Origin: Alphaproteobacteria bacterium
GTDB lineage: Bacteria > Pseudomonadota > Alphaproteobacteria > SHVW01
Direction: 5' to 3'
Assembly (NCBI GenBank): GCA_009694085.1
Contig: SHVW01000004.1
Span: 1-56,288, forward strand
Length of the DNA: 56,288 nucleotides
Shown here: positions 44,741 through 53,192 of the stretch, in pieces
Layout: every line of letters begins with the position of its first letter
Position numbering within the stretch: position 1 is the stretch's first letter
Notes under the pieces: model-generated
What the model was told of the DNA's origin: nothing
Databases searched by the model: none
Seen by the model: only the letters and a program-made list of their open reading frames with translations
Made by a program: the position numbers and the translations under genes

Positions 44741-45765
44741 AGATACTTCGCCCTGATATCGACCGTGCTCTCCCGGCCGATGCCATCGTAATGAGCCACC
44801 AGCCAGTTTCGCGCGCTGGCGCTGCCGGCCGCGCGCAATTCACCGAGAAAACCGGCGTCGGTATCGTATTTCGAAGACAGGCCGAGCTTGCGCATGACGT
44901 CATCCGACTCGATCGAATGCATGTTGACGCGCTTCAGACTTTTGTCGCGAACGGCACCGCTGTCGATCAGCTTGGTCACAAAGGCAATCGCACGCATCTC
45001 GCGCATGAGCGAGGAATTGAAGCTGACCTCGTTGACCCGATCCATGATGGCGCTTGCCGTGGTCGGCACATCGTCGCGCCGGATCGGGTTGATGTGGACC
45101 ACGATCACGTCGGGCGACCGGCAATGATAAATCAGGGGAAAGATCGCGGGATTGCCCATATAACCGCCATCCCAATAGGCCTCGCCCTCGATCTCGACCG
45201 CCCGGAAAAATTGGGGCAGACAGGCCGATGCCAGCAATACCGCTGCCGACATTTCATGGGTCTCGAACACACGGATTTTGCCCGAGCGCACATTGGTCGC
45301 GGAAACGAACAGCCGAACGGCGGTACAGCGTCGGAGCATGTCGAAATCGATCAGCTCGGACAGCACGTCGCGAAGCGGATTGATGTCGAACGGATTAAGT
45401 TCGTAGGGCGAGAACAGACGGGTCATGGATTCGAGTGCGAAAAACGCCGGGTTGGCGTCGGCCCGCCCGCCGAACAGCCGCCCCGTCATCTGCACCACGC
45501 GCATGAGCGGCGAGGATTGAGCCGAGATGGCTTGCCAGAAACGATCGAGCGCCACGCGCGCGCCCTCGCGCCCACCCATCATCATGCCCTGGGCAAGCGC
45601 CGCAGCATTCATGGCGCCTGCGCTAGTGGCGCTGATCCCCTCGATGGCGATGCGCTCATCGGCCAGGAGGGCGTCAAGTACGCCCCAGGTATAGGCGCCA
45701 TGTGCCCCGCCGCCTTGAAGCGCCAGATTGATCGTTTTGACCGTGAGCGGTTCAGGCCGCGCCAT
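44737..45765 (-). CDS. Patatin-like phospholipase/acyl hydrolase
   Basis: This 342-residue serine hydrolase has the oxyanion loop [10 protein letters not shown] (about residues 16-25), the nucleophile motif SATSAG with S48, and the catalytic Asp D199 in YWDGG. The usual GxSxG is AxSxG here (A46), a variant known in proteobacterial patatins. ATG 45765 is 7 bases after the bdhA stop on the same strand, so both are probably co-transcribed. Patatin-type proteins of this kind often accompany 3-hydroxybutyrate dehydrogenase genes and may hydrolyse lipids or polyhydroxybutyrate-related esters. No signal peptide is seen. Confidence 0.88.
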   Translation of the reverse strand: MARPEPLTVKTINLALQGGGAHGAYTWGVLDALLADERIAIEGISATSAGAMNAAALAQGMMMGGREGARVALDRFWQAISAQSSPLMRVVQMTGRLFGGRADANPAFFALESMTRLFSPYELNPFDINPLRDVLSELIDFDMLRRCTAVRLFVSATNVRSGKIRVFETHEMSAAVLLASACLPQFFRAVEIEGEAYWDGGYMGNPAIFPLIYHCRSPDVIVVHINPIRRDDVPTTASAIMDRVNEVSFNSSLMREMRAIAFVTKLIDSGAVRDKSLKRVNMHSIESDDVMRKLGLSSKYDTDAGFLGELRAAGSASARNWLVAHYDGIGRESTVDIRAKYL

Positions 45766-45772
45766 GTCGGGG

Positions 45773-46558
45773 CTATTGCGCCACCCAACCGCCGTCGATC
45801 GGCAGCGCCGTGCCCGTGATCGACTGAGCGGCATCGGTACATAGGAATACGGCCAAGCCCGCGATCTCGTCGGTACCGACGAATTTGCGCGTTGGTTGCC
45901 CCTTCAGCATGACCTCCTTGATCACGCGGCCGGGTGGCAGATTGTGCACCTTGGCTTGGTCGGCGATCTGCTTTTCCACGAGTGGGGTCAGCACATAACC
46001 CGGGCAAATCGCGTTGCACGTAATGCCTTCCTCGGCCACTTCGAGCGCCGTCACCTTGGTCAACCCGACCATGCCGTGCTTGGCCGCCACATAGGCCGAT
46101 TTGAAGGGCGAGCCGATCAGCCCATGAGCCGAGGCGAGGTTGATGATCCGTCCCCATTTGCGCGCCTTCATGCCGGGTAGCAGCGCGCGCGAGGTATGGA
46201 AGGCCGAATTGAGATTGATCGCGATGATCAGGTTCCACTTATCCAGCGGGAACTCGTGAACCGGCGCCACGTGCTGAATGCCGGCGTTGTTGACCACGAT
46301 ATCGACCTTGCCGAGCTCCGTCTCCGCGCGCTTGCACATCGCCGCGATGGCGTCGGCATTGCTCATATCGGCTTGCAGAAAGATCACTTTGCGTCCGGTT
46401 TCGTCGGCTAACTTTTTCCGGATCGGCTCGATATCGGCCGGGTTTTCATGGCTGTTGAGCGCCACGTCGGCGCCCGCCTCGGCCAAGCCCTTGGCCATGC
46501 CGAGGCCGATTCCGCTGGTCGATCCGGTAACCAGCGCCGTCTTGCCCTTGAGCGACAT
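45773..46558 (-). CDS. bdhA: 3-Hydroxybutyrate dehydrogenase
   Basis: This 261-residue SDR oxidises D-3-hydroxybutyrate to acetoacetate with NAD. It begins MSLKGKTALVTGSTSGIGLG and has NNAG, catalytic Ser in NLASAHG, YVAAK as YxxxK, and the distinctive substrate loop GYVLTPLVEKQIADQAK at about residues 185-201. The C-terminus ITGTALPIDGGWVAQ is almost diagnostic of the BdhA family. ATG 46558 matches the family start; the open frame continues upstream without similarity. It would connect polyhydroxybutyrate breakdown to central metabolism, and the patatin gene follows 7 bases later. Confidence 0.9.
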   Translation of the reverse strand: MSLKGKTALVTGSTSGIGLGMAKGLAEAGADVALNSHENPADIEPIRKKLADETGRKVIFLQADMSNADAIAAMCKRAETELGKVDIVVNNAGIQHVAPVHEFPLDKWNLIIAINLNSAFHTSRALLPGMKARKWGRIINLASAHGLIGSPFKSAYVAAKHGMVGLTKVTALEVAEEGITCNAICPGYVLTPLVEKQIADQAKVHNLPPGRVIKEVMLKGQPTRKFVGTDEIAGLAVFLCTDAAQSITGTALPIDGGWVAQ

Positions 46559-46680
46559 GTGAAACTCATGCGTTGCGGTTGGCGGGACCGTCGCGAATCG
46601 ACCCAAGCAGACGCATCAAAGCAGAGGCGACAGCCCTTAGCAAGCGCCGCCCCGTAGGGTTGCTTGACCCACATCGCCCG

Positions 46681-47958
46681 ATGGGCGCAGCATCCGCCGC
46701 TCGTTCTGGAACTTTAGGTAGCCTCTTGCCCGTCGCATACGACCCTCGCCTGCCCGCCGAGATCGCCGATCCTTTCCCGAGTTTCGCACGGTTGCGCCTG
46801 ACCGACCCGGTTCATCGCAGCGATGTGCTCGGCGGTTGGGTCCTGACCCGCTATGCCGACTGCCGCGCCGCGCTTAACGACAAGCGGCTGTCGGCCGACC
46901 GCATCACGCCGTTCCGCGACCATTTGCAGCCCAGCGCCCGCGAACGCGTGGCCGACTTGCTGCGCCTGCTGGGTCAATGGGCGGCGTTCACCGATCCGCC
47001 CGTGCATAGCCGGCTGCGCGGTTTGATGAACAAAGCGTTCACGCCGCGCGCGATCGAAAGATTGCGCCCTGGCATCCAAGCGCTGGTCGACCGTCTGATC
47101 GATCCCATACTTGGCACAAGCGAAATCGAATTGATTCGCGATTTCGCCTACCCCCTGCCCGCCACTGTAATCGCCGCCATGATCGGCGTGCCCCGGGCTG
47201 ACCTCGATACCTTCAAGCGTTGGTCCGACGACCTCGCCGCCTTCGTCGGCAATTCGCTGGCAACACCGGACAAGCGTGACCGGGCGCAAGCCGGCGCTGT
47301 GGAGATGACGGCCTATTTTCGTGCACTCGCGGGAGAGCACCGGCGCCAGCCCCAGGATGACATCCTGTCCGGCCTGATCGCCGCCACCGAGGATGGCGAC
47401 CGGCTAAGCGAGGACGAGCTGGTGGCGACCTGCGTTCTGCTGCTGTTTGCCGGCCACGAGACCACAACCAATTTGATCGGCAATGGAATGTTGGCGCTGT
47501 TGCGCCATCCCGATCAATGGACGCGTCTCGCCGCCGATCCCAGCCTGATCGAGAGCGCGGTTGAGGAGATGTTGCGGTATGACGGGCCAACCATGGCCAT
47601 GACGCGCATTGCTTTAGAAGACGTGTGTTATGGCGAGCATATAATCGAGCGTGGCGACCGGCTCTACCTGATGCTCAATGCCGCCAATCGCGATCCCGAG
47701 ATCTTTCCCGCACCAGATCGTTTCGACGTCGGTCGTGTCGACAATCGCCACATTTCGTTCGGCTATGGCATCCACTACTGCCTGGGCGCGCCACTGGCAC
47801 GGCTCGAGGCCACCATCGGCATGTCCAGCCTGCTCGCCCGCCTACCCGGCCTATCGCTTGCCACGGACCGGCCGGAATGGAGCGATAGCCTGGTGCTGCG
47901 CGGCGTCAAGGCCCTGCCCTTGCGATCCACGCCGGCACCGGCCATGGTGGCGCAATGA
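46681..47958 (+). CDS. Cytochrome P450
   Basis: This heme monooxygenase of about 425 residues is soluble and has the I-helix FAGHETTTN, the ExxR motif in EEMLRYDGP, and the heme loop FGYGIHYCLG with Cys C367. The start is uncertain: ATG 46681 gives a short unconserved leader, there is no good Shine-Dalgarno, and TTG near 46725 would start at the conserved part (LPVAYDPRLP). The class is the CYP107/CYP109-like bacterial type. No ferredoxin or reductase gene is beside it, so the redox partner is elsewhere. The stop overlaps the MBL hydrolase start, placing it at the head of a catabolic-looking operon to 50865. Confidence 0.9.
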   Translation: MGAASAARSGTLGSLLPVAYDPRLPAEIADPFPSFARLRLTDPVHRSDVLGGWVLTRYADCRAALNDKRLSADRITPFRDHLQPSARERVADLLRLLGQWAAFTDPPVHSRLRGLMNKAFTPRAIERLRPGIQALVDRLIDPILGTSEIELIRDFAYPLPATVIAAMIGVPRADLDTFKRWSDDLAAFVGNSLATPDKRDRAQAGAVEMTAYFRALAGEHRRQPQDDILSGLIAATEDGDRLSEDELVATCVLLLFAGHETTTNLIGNGMLALLRHPDQWTRLAADPSLIESAVEEMLRYDGPTMAMTRIALEDVCYGEHIIERGDRLYLMLNAANRDPEIFPAPDRFDVGRVDNRHISFGYGIHYCLGAPLARLEATIGMSSLLARLPGLSLATDRPEWSDSLVLRGVKALPLRSTPAPAMVAQ

Positions 47959-49073
47959 AGCGCACCCACCGCCCGCGACCGGGCGATTCCATCGCGGCCA
48001 TGCCGGCCGCGGCCCTGCTGCCGGCCGAAACGCCGCCTTTCGCCGAACTCGTTTATCCATTGGCGACACCACCCGACAGCGGCACGACCGTCGAGGTCGC
48101 CCCGGGCGTTCACTGGCTGCGCATGCCGCTGCCCTTTCGCCTCGATCACATCAATCTCTGGCTGCTCGAGGACGGTCCGGGCTGGACCATTGTCGACACC
48201 GGTTTGGGTACGGAGAAGACCAAACAGATCTGGCGCGGCCTGTTCGCCGACCGGCTCGGCGGCAAGCCGGTGACCCGTTTGATCTGCACCCATTTCCATC
48301 CCGACCATATGGGCCTCGCCGGCTGGATCGCGGCGGAATGGAAGGTTCAACTCTGGGCGACCCGGATGGAATGGCTGTGGGGCCGCATGCTCAGCCTGGA
48401 CGATTCCGATCACGCGATCGAGGTCGGCATTGCCTTCTATGCGCGCGCCGGCATGGACGCCACCGGGCTGGATGCGCTGCGTCAGCGCGGCAATGCCTAT
48501 CGCAAGGGCACGGTGCCACCGCCTTCCCATATGCGTGCCATCGGCGCCGGCGAGATCATCCAGATCAGCGGACGCGGCTGGCATGTCCATATCGGCTCCG
48601 GCCATTCGCCCGAGCATGCCTGTCTTTACGCGCCCGACATCGACGTGCTGATCGCCGGCGATCAAGTGCTACCGCGCATCAGCCCCAATGTCAGCGTTTG
48701 GGGTTCGGAACCCGAGGACGACCCGCTCGCGCGCTTTCTCGCCACCATCGAGCGCCTGCGTGCGATCCCGGCGAGCGCCCTGGTGTTACCCTCCCATGGC
48801 CTGCCGTTCCGTGGGCTCCATCTCCGCCTGGATCAACTGGCGCGCCATCACGGTATTCATTTCGACCAGGTCATGGCGGCCTGCACCGATTGGCGTTCGG
48901 CCCAGGACGTAGCGCGCGTGCTGTTCACGCGCGAGTTGGACGCCCACCAGATGATTTTCGCCATCGGCGAAAGCCTGGCTCATCTGCACAATTTGGAACG
49001 GCGCGGCCAACTGGATCGCCGGCTCGGCGAGGACGGGGTCATCAGATTTCGCGCGCTGGGAGCATCGACATGA
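47955..49073 (+). CDS. Metallo-beta-lactamase fold hydrolase
   Basis: This 372-residue binuclear metal hydrolase has the zinc motif THFHPDHMG (H113, H115, D117, H118), a later His in GSGHSPEHAC, the bridging Asp in IAGDQVL and a final His in LPSHGLPF. An additional winged-helix-like C-terminal domain from about residue 290 is common in the LACTB2-like group. ATG 47955 overlaps the P450 stop; the first 45 residues are not conserved, so a later start is possible. It could hydrolyse a thioester, lactone or ester formed in the pathway. The stop overlaps the cyclase-family gene. Confidence 0.88.
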   Translation: MKRTHRPRPGDSIAAMPAAALLPAETPPFAELVYPLATPPDSGTTVEVAPGVHWLRMPLPFRLDHINLWLLEDGPGWTIVDTGLGTEKTKQIWRGLFADRLGGKPVTRLICTHFHPDHMGLAGWIAAEWKVQLWATRMEWLWGRMLSLDDSDHAIEVGIAFYARAGMDATGLDALRQRGNAYRKGTVPPPSHMRAIGAGEIIQISGRGWHVHIGSGHSPEHACLYAPDIDVLIAGDQVLPRISPNVSVWGSEPEDDPLARFLATIERLRAIPASALVLPSHGLPFRGLHLRLDQLARHHGIHFDQVMAACTDWRSAQDVARVLFTRELDAHQMIFAIGESLAHLHNLERRGQLDRRLGEDGVIRFRALGAST

Positions 49074-50140
49074 CGACACGCTGGAAACGCCGCCCGGTAG
49101 GTTCGACCTGGGGCGATTTCGGGCCCGACGATCAGCGCGGCCGGATCAATTTACTCACGCCCGAGCGCGTCCGGCGCGCGGTCCAGGAAGTGCGTGAGGG
49201 CCTGACTTTCTGCTTGTCCCTCCCGCTCGACTATCCCGGCGGCAACAAGCTCAATCCGCGCCGCCATCCGCCCCGCCTGCGCGCCACCGTGCGCGAGCAC
49301 GCGGGCAGCCCGAACTACGCCTTTCCGGTCGGGCGCGAGGTACCCGGCGCCACCGACGTGGTGTGCGACGACGCGGTGCTCCTACACCTGCAATATTCGA
49401 CTCAGTGGGACAGCTTCGCCCATGTCGGCAGCATGTTCGACGCCGATGGCGACGGCGTGCCGGAGCCGGTCTTCTACAACGGCTTTCGCGCCGGCGAGCA
49501 CATCACGGTGCCCGATCACGATGTCCGCGTGGTGATGGATGGCGCGATCCCGCTCGAAGGCGGACAGGCGCTGGAGGGCGTGCGGGCACGCGCGCTTGGT
49601 ATCGAGCGCATGGCCGAGAGCTGCGTGCAGGGCCGCGGTGTCATGATCGATTTGCACGCCGCCTTCGGCCGCGAGCGCCGCTTTATCGGCTATGACGATC
49701 TCATGCGTGTCATGACGGCCGACAAAGTCGAGGTCGAGACCGGCGACATGGTGTGCCTGCACACCGGCTTCGCCGACGTGGTACTTGCCATGAACGGCGA
49801 CCCCGACACCCACACCCTGGAGAATAGCTGTGTCGTGCTGAACGGCCGGGACGACCGGTTGCTCAAATGGATCGCGGATAGCGGGCTTGCCGTACTGATC
49901 GCCGATAATTATGCGGTCGAGGGCCTGCCGTCGCGCCCCGGCGTGGGAAGCTGCGCCTCGTTGCCGCTGCACGAGCATTGCCTGTTCAAGCTCGGCGTCC
50001 ATTTGGGCGAACTGTTCCATTTTGGGGATTTGGCGCGTTGGCTGCGTGCCCATAACCGCAGTCGGTTCCTGCTGACCGCCCCGCCGCTGCGCCTGCCCGG
50101 CGCGGTCGGCTCGCCGGCAACGCCAGTGGCGACCGTCTAG
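49070..50140 (+). CDS. Cyclase family (kynurenine formamidase-like) hydrolase
   Basis: This 356-residue protein of the Cyclase family is of the longer type. The metal-binding region reads STQWDSFAH at about residues 107-115 rather than the classical THxDxPxH, a change typical of this longer branch. VCLHTGF at about 227-233 and the SLPLHEHCLFKLGVHLGE segment near 300-317 are further family features. ATG 49070 overlaps the MBL stop; the much longer open frame upstream is the out-of-frame shadow of the MBL and P450 genes. Family members hydrolyse cyclic amides, formamides or lactones. Two bases separate it from the SDR gene. Confidence 0.88.
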   Translation: MTTRWKRRPVGSTWGDFGPDDQRGRINLLTPERVRRAVQEVREGLTFCLSLPLDYPGGNKLNPRRHPPRLRATVREHAGSPNYAFPVGREVPGATDVVCDDAVLLHLQYSTQWDSFAHVGSMFDADGDGVPEPVFYNGFRAGEHITVPDHDVRVVMDGAIPLEGGQALEGVRARALGIERMAESCVQGRGVMIDLHAAFGRERRFIGYDDLMRVMTADKVEVETGDMVCLHTGFADVVLAMNGDPDTHTLENSCVVLNGRDDRLLKWIADSGLAVLIADNYAVEGLPSRPGVGSCASLPLHEHCLFKLGVHLGELFHFGDLARWLRAHNRSRFLLTAPPLRLPGAVGSPATPVATV

Positions 50141-50142
50141 GC

Positions 50143-50865
50143 ATGGCGGCTCATACTTTTCTTGTTACCGGCGTGTCCCGCGGCATCGGCCGCGCCATCG
50201 CCGACCGCCTAGTGGCGCGGGGCGATCGGGTGGTCGGTTTGGCGCGCACGCCGCCGTCCAAGGGTTTCACCGGAATTTTCCATGCCTGCGATCTTGCCGA
50301 TACCGAAGTCACGGCGGGCACTCTGGCCCGCATCGTCGCCGATCACGCGATCGATGGCGTCGTCAACAATGCGGCAATTAACGTCGTGGGCCGGCTTGGG
50401 CAGGTCGATCTCAACGATTTCGACGCCATGGTCGAACTCAATCTGCGCGCGGCTATTCAGGTCACCCAGGCGGCGCTCCCCGGCATGCGCCGGCGCGGTT
50501 GGGGCCGCGTCGTTAACATCGCTAGCCGTACCGCCCTGGGCAAGACCGGCCGGACCGTCTATGGCGCGACCAAGGCGGCGCTCATCGGCATGACTCGGAC
50601 CTGGGCGCTCGAACTGGCGCGCGATGGCATCACGGTCAACGCCGTGTCGCCCGGCCCGATCGACACCGAACTGTTTCGTTCGACCAACCCACCGGATAGC
50701 CCGACGACCCGGACGATCATGGCGGACATTCCGGCCGGCCGGCTCGGCCGGCCCGAGGAGGTCGCCGCTGCCGTGACCTTCCTGGCATCGGAAGACGCCG
50801 GCTTCATCACGGGCCAGACGCTGTCGGTGTGTGGCGGCTTGACCGTTGGTTACGCGGGAATGTGA
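50143..50865 (+). CDS. Short-chain dehydrogenase/reductase
   Basis: This 240-residue SDR has TGVSRGIGRA (about residues 9-18), NNAAI, catalytic Ser in NIASRTA and YGATK as YxxxK, followed by the GPIDTELF loop and ITGQTLSVCGG at the end. It is the last gene of the P450 operon, 2 bases after the cyclase-family gene. It probably oxidises the hydroxyl group introduced by the P450, which is inference from context. A long palindrome lies 26 bases after its stop. Confidence 0.9.
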   Translation: MAAHTFLVTGVSRGIGRAIADRLVARGDRVVGLARTPPSKGFTGIFHACDLADTEVTAGTLARIVADHAIDGVVNNAAINVVGRLGQVDLNDFDAMVELNLRAAIQVTQAALPGMRRRGWGRVVNIASRTALGKTGRTVYGATKAALIGMTRTWALELARDGITVNAVSPGPIDTELFRSTNPPDSPTTRTIMADIPAGRLGRPEEVAAAVTFLASEDAGFITGQTLSVCGGLTVGYAGM

Positions 50866-50891
50866 CGATCATGGTCTCGTGCCAAATTTTG

Positions 50892-50947
50892 GAGCACGAT
50901 TCACGTTTCATATTGAAGCTCTGCTTCAATGTGAAACGATCATGCTC
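50892..50947. repeat. Long imperfect palindrome between convergent genes, REP-like or bidirectional terminator
   Basis: GTTTCATATTGAAGC (50905-50919) and GCTTCAATGTGAAAC (50923-50937) form a 15-base stem with one mismatch and a 3-base loop. The outer arms GAGCACGAT and ATCATGCTC extend it. It lies between the SDR and the convergent ligase gene, and its right end runs into the ligase TAG. A+T is high compared with the surroundings. The sequence type (GAGCATGATC ends around a hairpin) is that of dispersed palindromes found many times in alphaproteobacterial genomes. It would also serve as a transcription stop in both directions. Confidence 0.6.
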
Positions 50948-52545
50948 TAGCCCAACCGCTCCATAGCCATGTCACGTAGTCTGCCGCGCTGAATCTTCGT
51001 ACCATTGGGTCCGGCAGTCGCGGGAAAGCTATCGAGCACGAAAATTCGCGCCGGCACCTTGTAGCGCGCCAGGCGGTTGGCGCACCAGCGGATCAGCCCG
51101 GCCTCATCGAATGCAGCACCCGGCTTCAGAACCACGAATCCAACTGGTTTGGCGCCACCCGACCCCGGGATGCCCACGACCTGGGCCTGGGCCACGGCCG
51201 GGTCGGCTTCCAGCTCCGCCTCGATTTCGCGTGAGCTGACGAGGAAGCCGCCGAGCCTGAGCGCGTCGCCCATGCGCGAGAGAAAGACGAAACTGCCATC
51301 GCCCACGGCATGGCCGAGATCGCCCGTGCGCACATAGCCATCGGGCGTTATGGCCTCGGCTGTCGCCGCAGGGTCGCCGTAGTAACCGAGCATGGCGCTT
51401 GGCCCCTTCAACTCAAGCATGCCGGGTTCGCCGGTTGCGCAAGGCCGCCCCGTGGCCGGATCGACAACACGGATGGCGCCATCGGCCGCTACGGGGAACC
51501 CACCGGGTCGGGCACGGCTCTCGATCGGATCGCCTGGCTGCTGGGCAGCGTAAAGGGCGAGCAACTCGCTCATGCCGAACAAGCCGACCAGTCGCGTGCC
51601 AGCGGATTCCAAGCGCTGCACCAGATCGGCGCGCGTGCCCTGGACAAAAGACGCGTAGCCGGCGAAGCGGAGACTCTTCAAGCCATCGCCCGTACCAGCC
51701 GAGGTCAGCATGCGGTCCAGCATCTCGTCCGTAGCGATCGCGTGGGTCAGGCGATGGTGAGCCACTAAACGCACGGCCTCATCGGCATCGAAGGACACCA
51801 TCAACGCCATCGGTCGCCCTGCCGCCAGGCACGCCATAGCCTGGGCGAAACCGAACACGCCGCAGAGCGGCAAGGCCTGAAGCGAGGCCGCATCCGGTGC
51901 ATCGAGGCCGAACCGCGCCGCCACATCATGGGCGTGGCGTACGATGCCGGATTGACCGTGGAGCACGAATTTAGGTGCGCGCGTGGTGCCCGAGGTGGTG
52001 AAAATGGCGACCCCGCTGTCGGGTCCGCCGAGTTCTCGATCGAGCATGGGCCCCGCAGCCAACGTGGCTAGATCGTAGACCCCAGCGCCGGACGGCGGAG
52101 TACCCAAATCGCCGGGCCCGCAGGCGACGATCGCTTCAATGCCGTCCAGGGCACCGGACGGCATTGCTGCCAAGACACCGGGGACATCTGCTCCTCTGAA
52201 GCCGGGGTCGAGCGCGAGCAGGCGCGCACCCGACCGGGCCAAGATGTCGCCGATTTCCAAGGCCCGGAAGCGCGTATTAACGGCAACCGCAATGGCGCCA
52301 AGCCGGGCAATGGCAAGGAGGAAACCCAGATAGGCCGGCCCGTTGGGCAGCCAGAGCCCAATTAGGTCGCCCGGACCAATGCCGAGGCCAGCCAGTCCAC
52401 GCGCCAAACTACGCCCAAAACTATCGAGCGCCGCAAAACTCCAAGTCGTCTCGCCAGCCCAAAATGCGGTCGACTCGGGCTCAGACAGCGCCCGCGCGGC
52501 AATCATGCCGTGAAGTGTCGTAGAAATAGCGCCAGTCTGCACCAC
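50947..52545 (-). CDS. AMP-binding acyl-CoA ligase
   Basis: This 532-residue adenylate-forming enzyme has the P-loop FTTSGTTRAPKF at about residues 188-199, GLFGMSELLALYA near 319-331, the hinge GDLGHAVGDGSFVFLSRMGD, GGFLVSSREIE and a C-terminal GPNGTKIQRG with the catalytic Lys. Core motifs are intact, though the P-loop has RAPK in place of the common GxPK. The start is GTG 52545; ATG 52506 is an alternative that would remove 13 residues. It converges on the P450 operon and could activate the acid product of that operon as a CoA ester (inference). Confidence 0.88.
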   Translation of the reverse strand: MVQTGAISTTLHGMIAARALSEPESTAFWAGETTWSFAALDSFGRSLARGLAGLGIGPGDLIGLWLPNGPAYLGFLLAIARLGAIAVAVNTRFRALEIGDILARSGARLLALDPGFRGADVPGVLAAMPSGALDGIEAIVACGPGDLGTPPSGAGVYDLATLAAGPMLDRELGGPDSGVAIFTTSGTTRAPKFVLHGQSGIVRHAHDVAARFGLDAPDAASLQALPLCGVFGFAQAMACLAAGRPMALMVSFDADEAVRLVAHHRLTHAIATDEMLDRMLTSAGTGDGLKSLRFAGYASFVQGTRADLVQRLESAGTRLVGLFGMSELLALYAAQQPGDPIESRARPGGFPVAADGAIRVVDPATGRPCATGEPGMLELKGPSAMLGYYGDPAATAEAITPDGYVRTGDLGHAVGDGSFVFLSRMGDALRLGGFLVSSREIEAELEADPAVAQAQVVGIPGSGGAKPVGFVVLKPGAAFDEAGLIRWCANRLARYKVPARIFVLDSFPATAGPNGTKIQRGRLRDMAMERLG

Positions 52546-52615
52546 GGCGAAACCGATCAGATCGCTGGTGCGCCGGCCCGGATCATGTCGGGGCCGAAAG
52601 CTTCCGGACCAGGCA

Positions 52616-52631
52616 GCCGGTCACAACCGGC
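52616..52631. terminator. Small GC stem after the Lys-rich gene
   Basis: GCCGGT-CACA-ACCGGC forms a 6-pair stem 27 bases downstream of the minus-strand Lys-rich gene stop. It is flanked by GGCA and TGCC arms that could extend it through a bulge. No T-run follows, so a weak or Rho-assisted end is the most that can be claimed. Confidence 0.3.
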
Positions 52632-52657
52632 CACCCTGCCCGGATTCGCTGAGAAGC

Positions 52658-52936
52658 CTAGTTAGTCGCCTTCGCCTTGTTTGGCTTCGCCTTGGCTTTG
52701 GCGGCGGAGGGCTTGGTCGCCTTCTTCTTGGAAGACTTCTGAGCCATCGAGCGGGCCTCGCCCTTCTTCGCCTTCTTGGCGGAGGCGGTTGTTGCCTTCT
52801 TTTGCGCCGCCTTCTGCTTCACCGTCCGCTCCGTCTTGACGGTCGGCTGAGCAGCGGTCTGGGCAAGGGCGGGGGCAACGGCAAAGGATAGGCCGGCAAG
52901 TAGGGCGACAACGGGGAGAAATGCCTTGAAGCGCAT
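52658..52936 (-). CDS. Secreted small Lys/Ala-rich basic protein
   Basis: This 92-residue protein has a clear signal peptide (MRFKAFLPVVALLAGLSF to APALAQ, about residues 1-26). The rest is almost entirely Lys, Ala, Thr and Ser, with repeats such as KKAT, AKKAK and KPNKAKATN, giving a very basic, probably disordered chain like a histone H1 tail. ATG 52936 is chosen because the signal peptide starts there and a promoter lies 40-68 bases upstream; the frame is open to 53128 but unsupported. Possible roles are envelope or extracellular DNA binding, or acid-stress protection as in Asr-like proteins. No conserved domain is recognised. Confidence 0.75.
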   Translation of the reverse strand: MRFKAFLPVVALLAGLSFAVAPALAQTAAQPTVKTERTVKQKAAQKKATTASAKKAKKGEARSMAQKSSKKKATKPSAAKAKAKPNKAKATN

Positions 52937-52975
52937 GGAGGTGGAACCTTCCGAGAGAGAGAAACAGTAACAAAT

Positions 52976-53004
52976 ACCATAAGCTAAGGACTCGCGAGAT
53001 TCAA
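52976..53004 (-). promoter_or_regulatory. Sigma-70-like promoter for the Lys-rich secreted protein
   Basis: On the minus strand TTGAAT (53004-52999) and TATGGT (52981-52976) are exactly 17 bases apart. Each matches four of six consensus positions. Transcription would start near 52969 and give a leader of about 33 bases with a GGAAGG ribosome-binding stretch. The rest of the 256-base gap 52937-53192 shows no other feature I can support. Confidence 0.5.
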
Positions 53005-53192
53005 GGGAATCTGCGGAATTCTGGCTTTGAATCGCCCACGCGGCGCATTGGTGTTGCCGCGACGCCCCACTAACCAACCCAAATCGGGGAACGTCGTCGA
53101 CCAAGCGGGATATGTCGGCGCGACGCAAGTTCCGAGATGAGTTCGGTTTATGCTCCCCTCACAACCGCTGCCACCCTCTGCCGTTAATCGCC

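Noticed and set aside
44608..45819. 403-residue plus-strand open frame opposite the patatin gene
   Set aside because: Antisense to a gene with clear catalytic motifs; no domain, unnatural composition.
47678..49069. N-terminal 464 codons of the 820-codon frame leading into the cyclase-family gene, as a fusion protein
   Set aside because: This part is out of frame with the P450 and MBL genes and has no recognisable fold; the real start is ATG 49070 overlapping the MBL stop.
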